Assembly (NCBI RefSeq): GCF_002159915.1 | Contig: NZ_NFJP01000027.1 | Coordinates: forward strand, 1-52,720 | DNA: 52,720 bases | Source of the DNA: Gordonibacter sp. An230 | GTDB taxonomy: Bacteria; Actinomycetota; Coriobacteriia; Coriobacteriales; Eggerthellaceae | Direction: 5' to 3' | In this document: piece after piece, positions 15,946 to 24,065 of the stretch | Layout: each line of letters starts with the position of its first letter | Position numbering within the stretch: the stretch's first letter is position 1 | Translations under genes and position numbers: made by a program | Notes under the pieces: model-generated | The model's input: only the letters and a program-made list of their open reading frames with translations | The model's database searches: none | Told to the model about the DNA's origin: nothing

Positions 15946-17427
15946 ATGGACGCTCAGAGGAAAGAGAGCGCTTTGGGGCGCATCATCGCGTGCGCCCCGG
16001 CGCTTTCCCTTAGTCTGTTCGGGCTCGTGGCGGTTCGCATCTGGATCCAATGCAATCTCTACGACCGCTACCTCTCCACCGATTCGGGCATCGTCACCAT
16101 AGCGTCGAACCTGTTTCGCGTCATGGTCATCCTCGCCCTCATCTCCCTCGTCATGAAACGCGAGTTCACCGAGCGCGCCCGCAGCCGCCTGTTCGCCGCG
16201 TCGATAGCGGCCATGACCCTTGCGAGCGCGCTCTTCCTCGCCAACACGGCGGCCCCCTCCCCTTCGCTGCTGTGGACCGCATGCCTTCTGGCCGGGTTCG
16301 GCATCGCCTGGGGCGGCGGGCGGTGGATATGCCTGTACGTGCGACTTTCGACCGACGAGGCCCTGTTGTACGCGTTCGCCTCGCTCGGAGCGAGCGCGCT
16401 GGTCGGATTCCTCCTTGGGCTCATGCCCGAGAACGTCACCTATCTCTTGGCCATGCTCATGCCGCCGCTTTCGTATCTGGCCTACGAACGGGCCGAGAGG
16501 TTTCTCGACGAGCGGAACCTCGACGCCCCACGCGACACCGTGTACGACGAGGAGCCGCGCTCGACGTTCGTCCGCCTCATATTCGGCATCGTCCTGTTCA
16601 ACCTCGCGCTCGGCATGGCCAGAGGGTTTCCCCACGGCTCGTCCATCGATCTTCCCACGCCTTTTCAAGCGATCCATCAGGCGTCTGTCGCCATCCTCTG
16701 CGCATACGTGATCTGGCGAGCGCTCGTTGCCAAAAGAAGGCTGGGGTTCTCGGCATTGTGGAACGTCTCGATGACCTTCATCGTCTTGGGAGCGCTCACG
16801 TTGGCCGCCGCGCAGCCGAACGTGGAGCCTTGGGGTGCGGCAGCGGTGGCGGTGGCGAACACCTTCGCCGTCGGGCTTCTGTGGTTCAGTTGCTACGATC
16901 TCGCCCGCCACACGAGTCTGCCCGCCCCCATTGTGCTGGGTCTGGCGTGGGTCGCCCATATCGCGCCGCGCGAGACGGGCCGAGCGCTCATCTGGGCCGC
17001 CGAGCCCCGCACCGAAGCGGCGATGGCCGTCGCCGCCGTCATCGTTCTTCTGCTGGCTGCGAGCATGGCTTTCCTCCTCAGCGATAAAACGCCCGTTGCC
17101 CGTCCCCTGTTCGCCGAACTGCTCCATCCGAGCGATCAGGTTCGAACCGCTCAGGCGGCGTTCGGCTCCTCGAAGAAGGAGCCCCCTGCGCTGACCGACC
17201 CCCTCGATGCGAAACTCGCTTTGCTACGGGAAAGGCGCTTCCTCACCGAACGCGAATGCGAAGTGGTCCGCCACCTGGCGCAGGGCCGTAGCAAGACCGC
17301 CATTGGCGAAAAGCTGTTCATTTCCGAAAACACCGTGCGCACCTACGTGAAGAACATCTACGGCAAGCTTGACATTCACAGCAAGCAGCAGCTTCTCGAC
17401 CTGCTCGACACAATGGACCAACACTGA
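15946..17427 (+). CDS. multi-pass membrane LuxR-family regulator
   Basis: Membrane-bound transcription factor (493 residues). About twelve hydrophobic segments span residues 15-400, and a LuxR HTH lies at about 425-485 (LTERECEVVRHLAQGRSKTAIGEKLFISENTVRTYVKNIYGKL). This architecture is strongly expanded in Eggerthella-like bacteria, where such genes usually sit beside the respiratory-type oxidoreductase they control. Here it follows the Tat flavoprotein by 106 nt, which suggests it senses that enzyme's substrate or related redox signal (inference). Start ATG 15946 follows GAGGAGGGGC. Confidence 0.9.
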   Translation: MDAQRKESALGRIIACAPALSLSLFGLVAVRIWIQCNLYDRYLSTDSGIVTIASNLFRVMVILALISLVMKREFTERARSRLFAASIAAMTLASALFLANTAAPSPSLLWTACLLAGFGIAWGGGRWICLYVRLSTDEALLYAFASLGASALVGFLLGLMPENVTYLLAMLMPPLSYLAYERAERFLDERNLDAPRDTVYDEEPRSTFVRLIFGIVLFNLALGMARGFPHGSSIDLPTPFQAIHQASVAILCAYVIWRALVAKRRLGFSALWNVSMTFIVLGALTLAAAQPNVEPWGAAAVAVANTFAVGLLWFSCYDLARHTSLPAPIVLGLAWVAHIAPRETGRALIWAAEPRTEAAMAVAAVIVLLLAASMAFLLSDKTPVARPLFAELLHPSDQVRTAQAAFGSSKKEPPALTDPLDAKLALLRERRFLTERECEVVRHLAQGRSKTAIGEKLFISENTVRTYVKNIYGKLDIHSKQQLLDLLDTMDQH

Positions 17428-17543
17428 ACGGACATCTTGACGTCAAGGGCGACCCTACCCCGTCCCTCGCGGACTTCCACGCCCGCGCAGCGACCGAACG
17501 CGCCGGATCGCCCATCCTCCCGCAGACCCCGCCTTTCGCCCGC

Positions 17544-19496
17544 TCACTCCCCTTCGATGCCGCGCTCGCGGCCGTATGCGGCGATTTCAGAGAGGAAAGC
17601 CTCACCGTATCGAGCGAGCTTCGTAGCCCCCACGCCGCTGACCTCGAGGAATTCGTCGTCGGTGGCGGGCAGCTTCGCGCACATGTCGCGCAGGGCCGCA
17701 TCGGAGAACACGATGTAGGGCGGCACTTCGGCCGCATCGGCGATGCGCTTGCGCAGGGCGCGCAGCCGTTCGAACAGCGCAGGGTCGGCCTCGGAGGACG
17801 CCGCGGAGCCGGAACCGCCGAACACCCGCCCCGCGCCCGCACCGGTGCGGGCGGGCTTGCGCGCCACGCGTTTCATCTCCAACTTGAAGCCCTCGCCGCC
17901 CACCTCGCGGAAGCGCGCGCCCAAGCCCACTACCGGGTACGATCCCTCCGTGATGTCGAGGTAGCCCGCCGCCGCCAGAAGCTCGATGACCTCTTTCAGC
18001 TGCGCGGCGGGCGCGTCGGCCGTGCCGTAGCTGGCCGCCGCGTCAAGGCGCAGCTCCCGCACCTTCGCGGTGTCCGCGCCGCGCACCACGTCGGCCACGA
18101 CGCCCTTGCCGAACCGCCCGCGCAGCTCGTGCACGCACCGCACCACGGCCCGCGCCATCTCGGTCACGTCCACCGCCTCGAAGTCTCCCGAGCAGTTAGA
18201 GCAGCAGGTTCCGTCGGCCTTCTCCACCGAGGCGGACCCGCCGTTCGCGCCGCTTTCCTCGGCGGCTCCCCCTTCCGCCTCCTCCTCCCGCTCGCGCTCC
18301 CCGAAATACTCCAGGATGTACTTGCGCAGGCAGCCCGTCGTCAGGCAGTAGCCGCACATCGCCTCTAAGAGGCGGCGACGCGAGGCACGCACGACATCGA
18401 CCTCCACAGGTGAAAGCTCCTCGTTGCCCAGCTCCCGCTCGATGAAGAAGCGGCAGGTGGATACGTCTCCGTCGCTCCAGAACAGCAGGCACTCGCTCGG
18501 TTCGCCGTCGCGCCCGGCGCGGCCCGCCTCCTGGTAGTACGCCTCGATGGATCCGGGCATGTTGTGGTGGATGACGTAGCGCACGTTCGATTTGTCGATG
18601 CCCATGCCGAACGCGTTCGTGGCCACCATCACCGGCGCGTCGTCGGCGATGAACGCGCGCTGGTTCTCCTGCCGCTCGGCCGTGGAAAGCCCCGCGTGGT
18701 AGCGCGTCGCGCGCACGCCGGCCGCCACCAGCGCTTCGTGCAGCTTCTCCACATCCTTGCGCGTGGAGCAGTAGACGATGCCGCTTTCCGCGGCGTGTTC
18801 CAGCGCGTAGGAGGCGATGCGGGCCAGCTTGCGCTTCGGCTCCAAGCGCTCCACGCCGAAGAAGAGGTTCGGGCGGTCGAACCCGGTCACCGCCTCGTAG
18901 GGGTCGCGCAAACCCAGAAGGCGCACGATGTCGCGCCGCACGCGCGCGGTGGCCGTGGCGGTGAGCGCCGCGACGACCGGACGCGTGGGCAGCTGCGCGA
19001 TGAAGTCGCCGATGGCGAGGTACGACGGGCGGAAATCCTGCCCCCACTGCGACACGCAGTGCGCCTCGTCCACAGCCACGAGCGGGACGCGCGCGGCTTG
19101 GGCGAACTCGAGGAAGCGCGGATCGGAAAGGCGCTCGGGCGCCACGTACATGATCTGGTAGGCCCCTTGCGCCGCACGGCGCAGCACGGTGGCCTGCTGG
19201 CCGGGCGTGAGCGTGGAGTTCAGATACGCCCCGCGCACGCCCGCGTCGATGAGCGCGCGCACCTGATCGCCCATGAGCGACACGAGCGGGCTGATCACAA
19301 GCGTGAGGCCGTCCAGCACGATGCCGGGCACCTGATAGCAGATCGACTTGCCCGCGCCCGTGGGCATGACCGCCAGCGCGTCGCGGCCGCCAAGGATGGC
19401 CGAGACCACGCCCTCCTGCCCCGGCCGGAAGCTTCCGTATCCGAAATGCCGCCGTAGCGCCTCCCGCGCCGCCTGTGCCGCCTCGATGCCCGCCAT
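17544..19496 (-). CDS. recQ: ATP-dependent DNA helicase RecQ
   Basis: 3'-5' DNA helicase for recombination and replication repair (650 residues). It shows Walker [17 protein letters not shown] box [18 protein letters not shown], helicase motif VI ([18 protein letters not shown]), and a zinc-binding RQC region with Cys in GYCLTTGC and CCSNC. A C-terminal HRDC domain ends in [13 protein letters not shown]. Start ATG 19496 has AAAGGGGCGGGA before it. The alternative ATG 19535 lies inside the promoter's -10 element and is rejected. The gene is convergent with the LuxR gene. Confidence 0.94.
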   Translation of the reverse strand: MAGIEAAQAAREALRRHFGYGSFRPGQEGVVSAILGGRDALAVMPTGAGKSICYQVPGIVLDGLTLVISPLVSLMGDQVRALIDAGVRGAYLNSTLTPGQQATVLRRAAQGAYQIMYVAPERLSDPRFLEFAQAARVPLVAVDEAHCVSQWGQDFRPSYLAIGDFIAQLPTRPVVAALTATATARVRRDIVRLLGLRDPYEAVTGFDRPNLFFGVERLEPKRKLARIASYALEHAAESGIVYCSTRKDVEKLHEALVAAGVRATRYHAGLSTAERQENQRAFIADDAPVMVATNAFGMGIDKSNVRYVIHHNMPGSIEAYYQEAGRAGRDGEPSECLLFWSDGDVSTCRFFIERELGNEELSPVEVDVVRASRRRLLEAMCGYCLTTGCLRKYILEYFGEREREEEAEGGAAEESGANGGSASVEKADGTCCSNCSGDFEAVDVTEMARAVVRCVHELRGRFGKGVVADVVRGADTAKVRELRLDAAASYGTADAPAAQLKEVIELLAAAGYLDITEGSYPVVGLGARFREVGGEGFKLEMKRVARKPARTGAGAGRVFGGSGSAASSEADPALFERLRALRKRIADAAEVPPYIVFSDAALRDMCAKLPATDDEFLEVSGVGATKLARYGEAFLSEIAAYGRERGIEGE

Positions 19497-19530
19497 TCCC
19501 GCCCCTTTCGCTCGAACCCTGCCCGCCTCG

Positions 19531-19539
19531 ATCATAGCA
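19531..19539 (-). promoter_or_regulatory. extended -10 promoter of recQ
   Basis: TGCTATGAT on the minus strand gives a start near 19524 and a 28-nt leader to recQ. It overlaps the upstream in-frame ATG, which decides the recQ start. Confidence 0.55.
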
Positions 19540-19596
19540 CCCCGCCGCCCAGCCGCTCCTCCCGACGCGCTTTCTCCGCGATGTTCGCGGACGGCC

Positions 19597-19624
19597 TTGC
19601 ACCGTGCGGGCCGATATGTATAAT
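19597..19624 (+). promoter_or_regulatory. promoter of the short antisense RNA
   Basis: A perfect TATAAT (19619-19624) is preceded 16 bp upstream by TTGCAC (19597-19602). It drives plus-strand transcription from about 19631, away from recQ, towards the terminator at 19685-19721. No protein-coding frame lies between. Confidence 0.65.
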
Positions 19625-19630
19625 GAAGGC

Positions 19631-19721
19631 ATCGGCGATGCCCGTGAGGTTGTAAGCTCCGGACGGGTGACGCTGGGTAGATTGGGCGGTTAGAGTTGCC
19701 TCTCTAGCCGCCTATTTTTTT
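19631..19721 (+). ncRNA. short structured RNA, putative type I antitoxin
   Basis: A transcript of about 90 nt is bounded by a TATAAT promoter and a Rho-independent terminator. It has no plausible reading frame (the only ATG gives five codons). It can fold as CCCGT (19641-19645) with ACGGG (19663-19667), plus the terminator stem. It runs convergent to the 41-residue peptide gene and overlaps its last 18 nt; the overlap would be longer if the peptide mRNA extends past its stop. The geometry matches RatA over TxpA of Bacillus. No conserved SRP, 6S or riboswitch motif was recognised. The transcription start is inferred. Confidence 0.6.
19685..19721 (+). terminator. Rho-independent terminator of the short RNA
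   Basis: GGCGGTTAGAG (19685-19695) pairs with CTCTAGCCGCC (19702-19712), one G-U pair, 6-nt loop, followed by TATTTTTTT. It is the strongest terminator in the window. The minus-strand version lacks a U run. Confidence 0.9.
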
Positions 19722-19829
19722 CGCTTTCGCGCTGCCCTTCGTCTTCCGCCTTCGCCTCACCCAGTCGGCTGCCGCCATGAGAAACGACAGCACGGAGCAT
19801 ACTCCTGCGACCACGTTGAAACTATCCAT
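19704..19829 (-). CDS. 41-residue membrane peptide, putative type I toxin
   Basis: Product: a short polar start (MDSFN), one hydrophobic segment (VVAGVCSVLSFLMAAADWV, residues 6-24), then a very basic tail (RRRRKTKGSAKAKK). This is the usual shape of TxpA/BsrG/Fst-like membrane toxins, though I see no clear sequence match. ATG 19829 has AGAGGAGGAA with ideal spacing, one of the best ribosome binding sites here, and an extended -10 TGTTAGAAT 59 nt upstream. Its 3' end overlaps the plus-strand short RNA. An ordinary small membrane protein with no toxicity is the alternative. Confidence 0.65.
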   Translation of the reverse strand: MDSFNVVAGVCSVLSFLMAAADWVRRRRKTKGSAKAKKIGG

Positions 19830-19887
19830 AGGGTTCCTCCTCTCTCGAGGCGCCACCCGCCGGGCACGGACATCGCCGACGCGGAAG

Positions 19888-19896
19888 ATTCTAACA
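19888..19896 (-). promoter_or_regulatory. extended -10 promoter of the 41-residue peptide
   Basis: TGTTAGAAT on the minus strand predicts a start near 19881 and a leader of about 50 nt before ATG 19829. Confidence 0.55.
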
Positions 19897-20124
19897 CGCA
19901 ACCCCTGTCTTTTCCAGCGCAAATATAGCACTTGATCTGGGATTACTTTTTGCAAGCTTCATGCTTGAACCGCATTGGAATCGCGTGAGATCCGCAGGGA
20001 CCCCGCGAAAGTCGCCCGCAAGATCCACGCGGCTTTCGCGCAAGGTTCCCGAATGATCCACCGGAGCGCGGATGCGGCCGCCCGCAGCGGCAAACACGGC
20101 CCCGAAGCCTTTCCGGAAGGCCCG

Positions 20125-21321
20125 TCAGCGACCCTGCAGCCGCTCCCATTCGCAGCGAGTTATGGAGTGGGCCAAATGGGGCATGGCGACGCCGCGGTAG
20201 TGCTTGGTGAACGTGAGGCGGTAGGTCATATCGTTGCGGGCGGCCACGCGCAGAGACGGCGCGTTCGTGTCGCGGATGATGGAGAACACCTCGTCGGCGC
20301 CCAGCTCGCGAAACGCGTAGTCGCGGCATGCGCGGGCCGCCTCGGTGGCGAAACCGCGGTGCCAGAACGCGCGGCAGAAGAGGTAGCCCACCTCGAGCAC
20401 GCGCCGCCCGGCGCAGTCCTGCCACGTGAGGCCGCACTGGCCGACCATCTCGCCCGTCTCCTTGAGCGCAACCGCCCACAATCCGATGCCGTCGTCGCGA
20501 TAGCGCGCCCGCTGCCTGTCAAGCCACTCCTGCGCCTCCGCATCCGAAAACGGGCCCTCGTAAGCGTACATGACCTCGGGATCCTGCAGCATCGAGCAGA
20601 GCGCGGGGAAATCGTCCTGGGTCATCTCGCGCAGGAGGAGACGGTCCGTCTCGAGCACCGCGCGCGGCCGGGGACGCCGTCCGTCCGCAACGCCGACGCG
20701 CGCCGCGGCGTCGTCGAGGGCCTTCTGCGTAAGGCGCTCCCCTGCCGGCACGTGCACCGCCAAACACGAGAAGCTGGGCTTGTCGGCCGTGAACAGCCCG
20801 AGGGCGCGCGACGCGGAGCGCACGTCGTCCTTCGTCATGCCCGCGCGACGCAGGGGCGACGCCACGCCCAGTTCGGCGAGTGCGCGAAAGCCCGGTCTGC
20901 GCGCGGGGTCGTCGCTCGCGTTCGTGCCATCGGCCAGCACTTCATAGCCGTCGGCCGCCATGCGCTCGCGGATGGTCGAGAAGATGAAGCGCTTGCAGCG
21001 GTAGCAGCGGTCGGGCCCGTTCGCGCACACCTCGCCCCGCGCGAGCACGTCGGCGTCGATCAGCTCGAAATCGGCTCCCAGATCGGCGGCCAGCCGCCGC
21101 GCGTCGGCGATCTCGAAAGCGGGCTGGAAGGCCGTGCGCACGGCGTAGGCCTTCACGGCGCAGCCCGCCCGCAGCGCTGCCGCCAGCAAATACGACGAGT
21201 CGCACCCGCCCGAGAACGCCACCGCAAACCGCGGCGTGCGCGCGAGAAACGCCGCCAGCGGCTCGACCCCCGCCTCTTGGCCGGGACCCACCGAACGCCC
21301 GCCTTCCGCACGCTTCGTCAT
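20125..21321 (-). CDS. LarE-like sulfur transferase domain fused to GNAT acetyltransferase
   Basis: Two domains in one 398-residue chain. Residues 1 to about 210 match LarE, the ATP-dependent sulfur transferase that makes the nickel-pincer cofactor. It has a PP-loop FSGGCDSSYLL (36-46), a Cys cluster CANGPDRCYRCK (99-110), DGTNASDDPARRPG (131-144) and SCLAVHVPAG (185-194), whose Cys186 aligns with the sulfur-donating Cys of LarE. The usual LarE C-terminal third is missing. From about 221 a RimJ/RimL-type GNAT begins (VLETDRLLLREM, then WHRGFATEAARACRDYAF). Start ATG 21321 follows AAGGAGC. No stop or frameshift separates the parts. No larA, larB or larC is in the window, so the sulfur acceptor is unknown. 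Confidence 0.82.
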   Translation of the reverse strand: MTKRAEGGRSVGPGQEAGVEPLAAFLARTPRFAVAFSGGCDSSYLLAAALRAGCAVKAYAVRTAFQPAFEIADARRLAADLGADFELIDADVLARGEVCANGPDRCYRCKRFIFSTIRERMAADGYEVLADGTNASDDPARRPGFRALAELGVASPLRRAGMTKDDVRSASRALGLFTADKPSFSCLAVHVPAGERLTQKALDDAAARVGVADGRRPRPRAVLETDRLLLREMTQDDFPALCSMLQDPEVMYAYEGPFSDAEAQEWLDRQRARYRDDGIGLWAVALKETGEMVGQCGLTWQDCAGRRVLEVGYLFCRAFWHRGFATEAARACRDYAFRELGADEVFSIIRDTNAPSLRVAARNDMTYRLTFTKHYRGVAMPHLAHSITRCEWERLQGR

Positions 21322-21552
21322 GTCCGCTCCTTCTCTCGCCGCACCTGCCGCACCTCGCCGTCTCCGAAACCGAGTCGCGCGGCGCACCCGCACAAGCCCT
21401 CGCCCCGGCAAGCCGTCGAAGCCGATATCCGCGCCCGCCCTCGCCAAACCGTTCGAGAAGGTGTCTTGCGATATCGAGTATCATGGAACTGTACCACATT
21501 CCGACAAGCGCCCGTGACATTACGACAACGCATGCACGCCAGGAGGACCACC

Positions 21553-21993
21553 GTGACCGAAGAGCGTTTGACAGAAGACCTGCTCGCACGACTGCTCGCG
21601 GCGGCAAGCCCGAAGGCATACCTCGACGAAGGGACCACGTTCGACCGCAGCCTCTCCAACTACCTGCACGAGCTGCTAGCCGCGAAGGGAATCAAACGTG
21701 CCGAAGTGGTGCGCGCCTCCGGGCTCAATCCGACAGTGGTCTACGATATCTTCGCCGGAAAGAGCCGTCCCGGCCGGGACAACGCCATCATGCTCGCATT
21801 CGGCGTTCGCTGCACGCTGCGCGAGGCCCAGCGGCTGCTGCGGCTGGCAGGAGTGGCCGAACTGTGGCCCAAGGTGCGCCGCGACGCCATCATCGCATGG
21901 TGCATGGATCGCGGGCTCACCCGCACCGCCTGCGATGACGAGCTGTGGCGCTTCGGCGAGAAGACGCTGCTCGGCACAAACGCGCTCAGGTGA
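21553..21993 (+). CDS. XRE-like helix-turn-helix protein
   Basis: Cytoplasmic DNA-binding protein (146 residues). A Cro/C1-type HTH lies at about 34-95 (SLSNYLHELLAAKGIKRAEVVRASGLNPTVVYDIFAG...), followed by a helical tail. GTG 21553 is preceded by AGGAGG. It is divergent from the LarE-GNAT gene and 277 nt ahead of the kinase gene. HTH proteins of this kind are often found next to Ser/Thr kinase genes in Gram-positive bacteria; it may be the local regulator or a kinase substrate (inference). Confidence 0.8.
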   Translation: MTEERLTEDLLARLLAAASPKAYLDEGTTFDRSLSNYLHELLAAKGIKRAEVVRASGLNPTVVYDIFAGKSRPGRDNAIMLAFGVRCTLREAQRLLRLAGVAELWPKVRRDAIIAWCMDRGLTRTACDDELWRFGEKTLLGTNALR

Positions 21994-22086
21994 GACGCAT
22001 GCACGGCCCGCACCGGACCCTTCGCAGCCCGATTGAAAGACCCTGCGCCCGCTTCGCAGCGTCGGCGTCATCCCAGTGGCGGGAGA

Positions 22087-22108
22087 AATTCAGTTGCGGG
22101 CTGAGGAA
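22087..22108. promoter_or_regulatory. AATTCAGTTG-N4-CTGAGGAA motif, copy 1
   Basis: The 18 fixed bases of this 22-bp element are identical to those of copy 2 at 23965-23986. It lies 160 nt before the kinase start. It is partly dyad-symmetric (TCAG...CTGA) and is a candidate binding site for the XRE protein. A 7-bp hairpin (GACGGAC/GTCCGTC) follows at about 22109-22132. Confidence 0.5.
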
Positions 22109-22270
22109 CGACGGACGAAGTCCGTCTACAATCTGGCTCATCACCTTTCCGGAGACCGCTTCGACCGAAGGCGGCTCCGCGGCGTCTGCGACCGCGAGCG
22201 TCCGGCGCGGGAGGTGATTCCGAAACACATGCCGAGAACGAGGATAGCCAGGTTGAACGAGGAGCGGGTC

Positions 22271-23923
22271 ATGCACGCGATGGGCATCGATGATGCTTAT
22301 CGGGTGGAGCGCGTGCTCGCCGAAGGGCGCACAGGAACAACGGAACGCGTGACCATCGACGGGTCGGGCCCGTTCGTGCGCAAGAAAATCCCCTCTTCGT
22401 TTGCGAACCGCGGCGCGTGGGCCGCGCTCGCGGAATGCGCCTGCCCGCGTCTGCCGCGGGTGGCGGCCACCTACGAGATGCCCGACCGGTTCGCAGTCGT
22501 CTACGATTATGTTCCCGGCGACACGCTCGAGCACGCGATGGCCGCTCGCGGGCGCTTCTCGCCGCAGGAGGCGGTGCAGGTGGTGCGCGACCTCTGCGAG
22601 GCGACCGCCGACCTGCACGCGCACGGGATAGTGCACTGCGACATCTCGCCCGCCAACGTCATCCTCGCAGCCGACGGGGCGCACCTCATCGATCTGGGGA
22701 TAGCGCGTTCGATCGGCCAGAATCCCACCGACGATATCGGATCCTTCGGCACCTGGGGCTTCGCCGCGCCAGAGCAGTACGGCTTCGCGAACGTCGATGG
22801 ACGCACCGACGTCCACGCCCTCGCCTGCGTGCTGGGCTATCTGCTCACCGGAGCCAAGCCCGACAACGACGCCTACAATCGGCTGCTCTCGGATGCCGCA
22901 ACGGTGCCGCCCGCCCTCGCCGACGTCGTACGACGGGGAAGCGCTTTCGAGCCGAGCATGCGCTGCCAGACCCCCGCCGAGCTCGCCGACGCCGCCGAAC
23001 ATGCTTTGGACGCAGCAGCTACGACGAGCGTCCCGAGCGCTTCGAGCGTGACGACTCCGCAGGGAGCTCCCGCCGACGCGCCGAACGCGCGGTCGCGCTC
23101 TTCCGCATCGCAGACCCGACGCCATAAAATCGCACGAGGGGTTGTTATCGGGGTTGCAGCTATCGCAATCGTCGCAGCGGGTATCGCGATGATCGCGCTC
23201 GGCGTGAAACCCCTCTTGGACAGACTCAGCCTTCGACACATAGGCACCGAGGTCGAAAACACTTCGGAAATCCGCTCGGAAAGCTCATCGAGCAACCCCT
23301 TCGACCAAAATCCCGCCGATGTCACAGGAGGCGCCACATCGACTTCCGGACTGCTTGAAGTTGCCGAATCGGGGTGGTGTGTCGAATCTTCAGGTTATAT
23401 ATGCTACGGTGTGGGAATCTACAACAACACGTCCGAATTCGCCATCACCTACCCCGGCGTAACGATAACCGGCCGAGACGAAAACGGGAGCATCCTCTTT
23501 TCCCAAGATCAGATCGTTTCCGTTGCTCAACCGGGTCAAACACTCTATTTCGGAGGCATTGCCGGCAACGGCACGGCACCGGACTTCGTGGAGTTCGCCC
23601 CCATAGAACCTCATGACTGGGCTTTATCCCAACCAACAGGCACCGAGCCAACCTTTCAAACGAGCAACGTTTCCGCAGTGCCCGACGGCTTCGGCGGCGT
23701 GAACTTCACTGGCGAGGCCTCCCTGGAAAGCGGCGAGTACGAAAGCGCCGGCATGGGGCAGATAGCCGTAACGGTAATTTTGCGCGACGAATCAGGGTAC
23801 ATCGTCTATGGCGCAATCGGTTTTGCCAACCGCCCGACAGCAGAAAGAAGCGTCTCCTTCGAAGTCGCCGGCGGCAAAGTGCCTGCCTACAGCAGCATCG
23901 ACGTGTATGTGCAGGTGTGGTGA
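22271..23923 (+). CDS. membrane Ser/Thr protein kinase with extracellular domain
   Basis: Hanks-type kinase (550 residues): Lys in FVRKKI (38-39), catalytic loop HCDISPANV (Asp124, Asn129; Cys replaces the Arg of HRD), DLG at 141-143 in place of DFG, and APEQY at 166-170. A Ser/Ala-rich linker leads to one transmembrane helix (about 287-311). A roughly 235-residue outer domain follows with two beta-rich parts and no PASTA repeats of its own. Start ATG 22271 follows GAGGAG; ATG 22229 in frame is possible. Loss of the HRD Arg suggests activation not dependent on activation-loop phosphorylation. The outer half has lower GC than the kinase half. Confidence 0.85.
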   Translation: MHAMGIDDAYRVERVLAEGRTGTTERVTIDGSGPFVRKKIPSSFANRGAWAALAECACPRLPRVAATYEMPDRFAVVYDYVPGDTLEHAMAARGRFSPQEAVQVVRDLCEATADLHAHGIVHCDISPANVILAADGAHLIDLGIARSIGQNPTDDIGSFGTWGFAAPEQYGFANVDGRTDVHALACVLGYLLTGAKPDNDAYNRLLSDAATVPPALADVVRRGSAFEPSMRCQTPAELADAAEHALDAAATTSVPSASSVTTPQGAPADAPNARSRSSASQTRRHKIARGVVIGVAAIAIVAAGIAMIALGVKPLLDRLSLRHIGTEVENTSEIRSESSSSNPFDQNPADVTGGATSTSGLLEVAESGWCVESSGYICYGVGIYNNTSEFAITYPGVTITGRDENGSILFSQDQIVSVAQPGQTLYFGGIAGNGTAPDFVEFAPIEPHDWALSQPTGTEPTFQTSNVSAVPDGFGGVNFTGEASLESGEYESAGMGQIAVTVILRDESGYIVYGAIGFANRPTAERSVSFEVAGGKVPAYSSIDVYVQVW

Positions 23924-23964
23924 GAGCCGCAAAGCCGCCTTCGATTCTTCCCCGCCCCCCTCAA

Positions 23965-23986
23965 AATTCAGTTGGCAACTGAGGAA
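23965..23986. promoter_or_regulatory. AATTCAGTTG-N4-CTGAGGAA motif, copy 2
   Basis: Same element as at 22087, here 80 nt before the lipoprotein start. In this copy the centre makes a longer palindrome (TCAGTTGGCAACTGA). Two copies before adjacent genes of one cluster point to shared control. Confidence 0.5.
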
Positions 23987-24065
23987 ATCGAGCTGGTATT
24001 TGCCTATCGTAAAAGCGCTCCCCAAAACCGCAAGGCATATTCCAAAGCAAAAGAGAGGCCGGATT

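Noticed and set aside
19975-21552. Long plus-strand frame leading into the XRE gene
   Set aside because: It is antisense to the LarE-GNAT gene. The true start of the XRE gene is GTG 21553 with AGGAGG, after which the sequence becomes protein-like.
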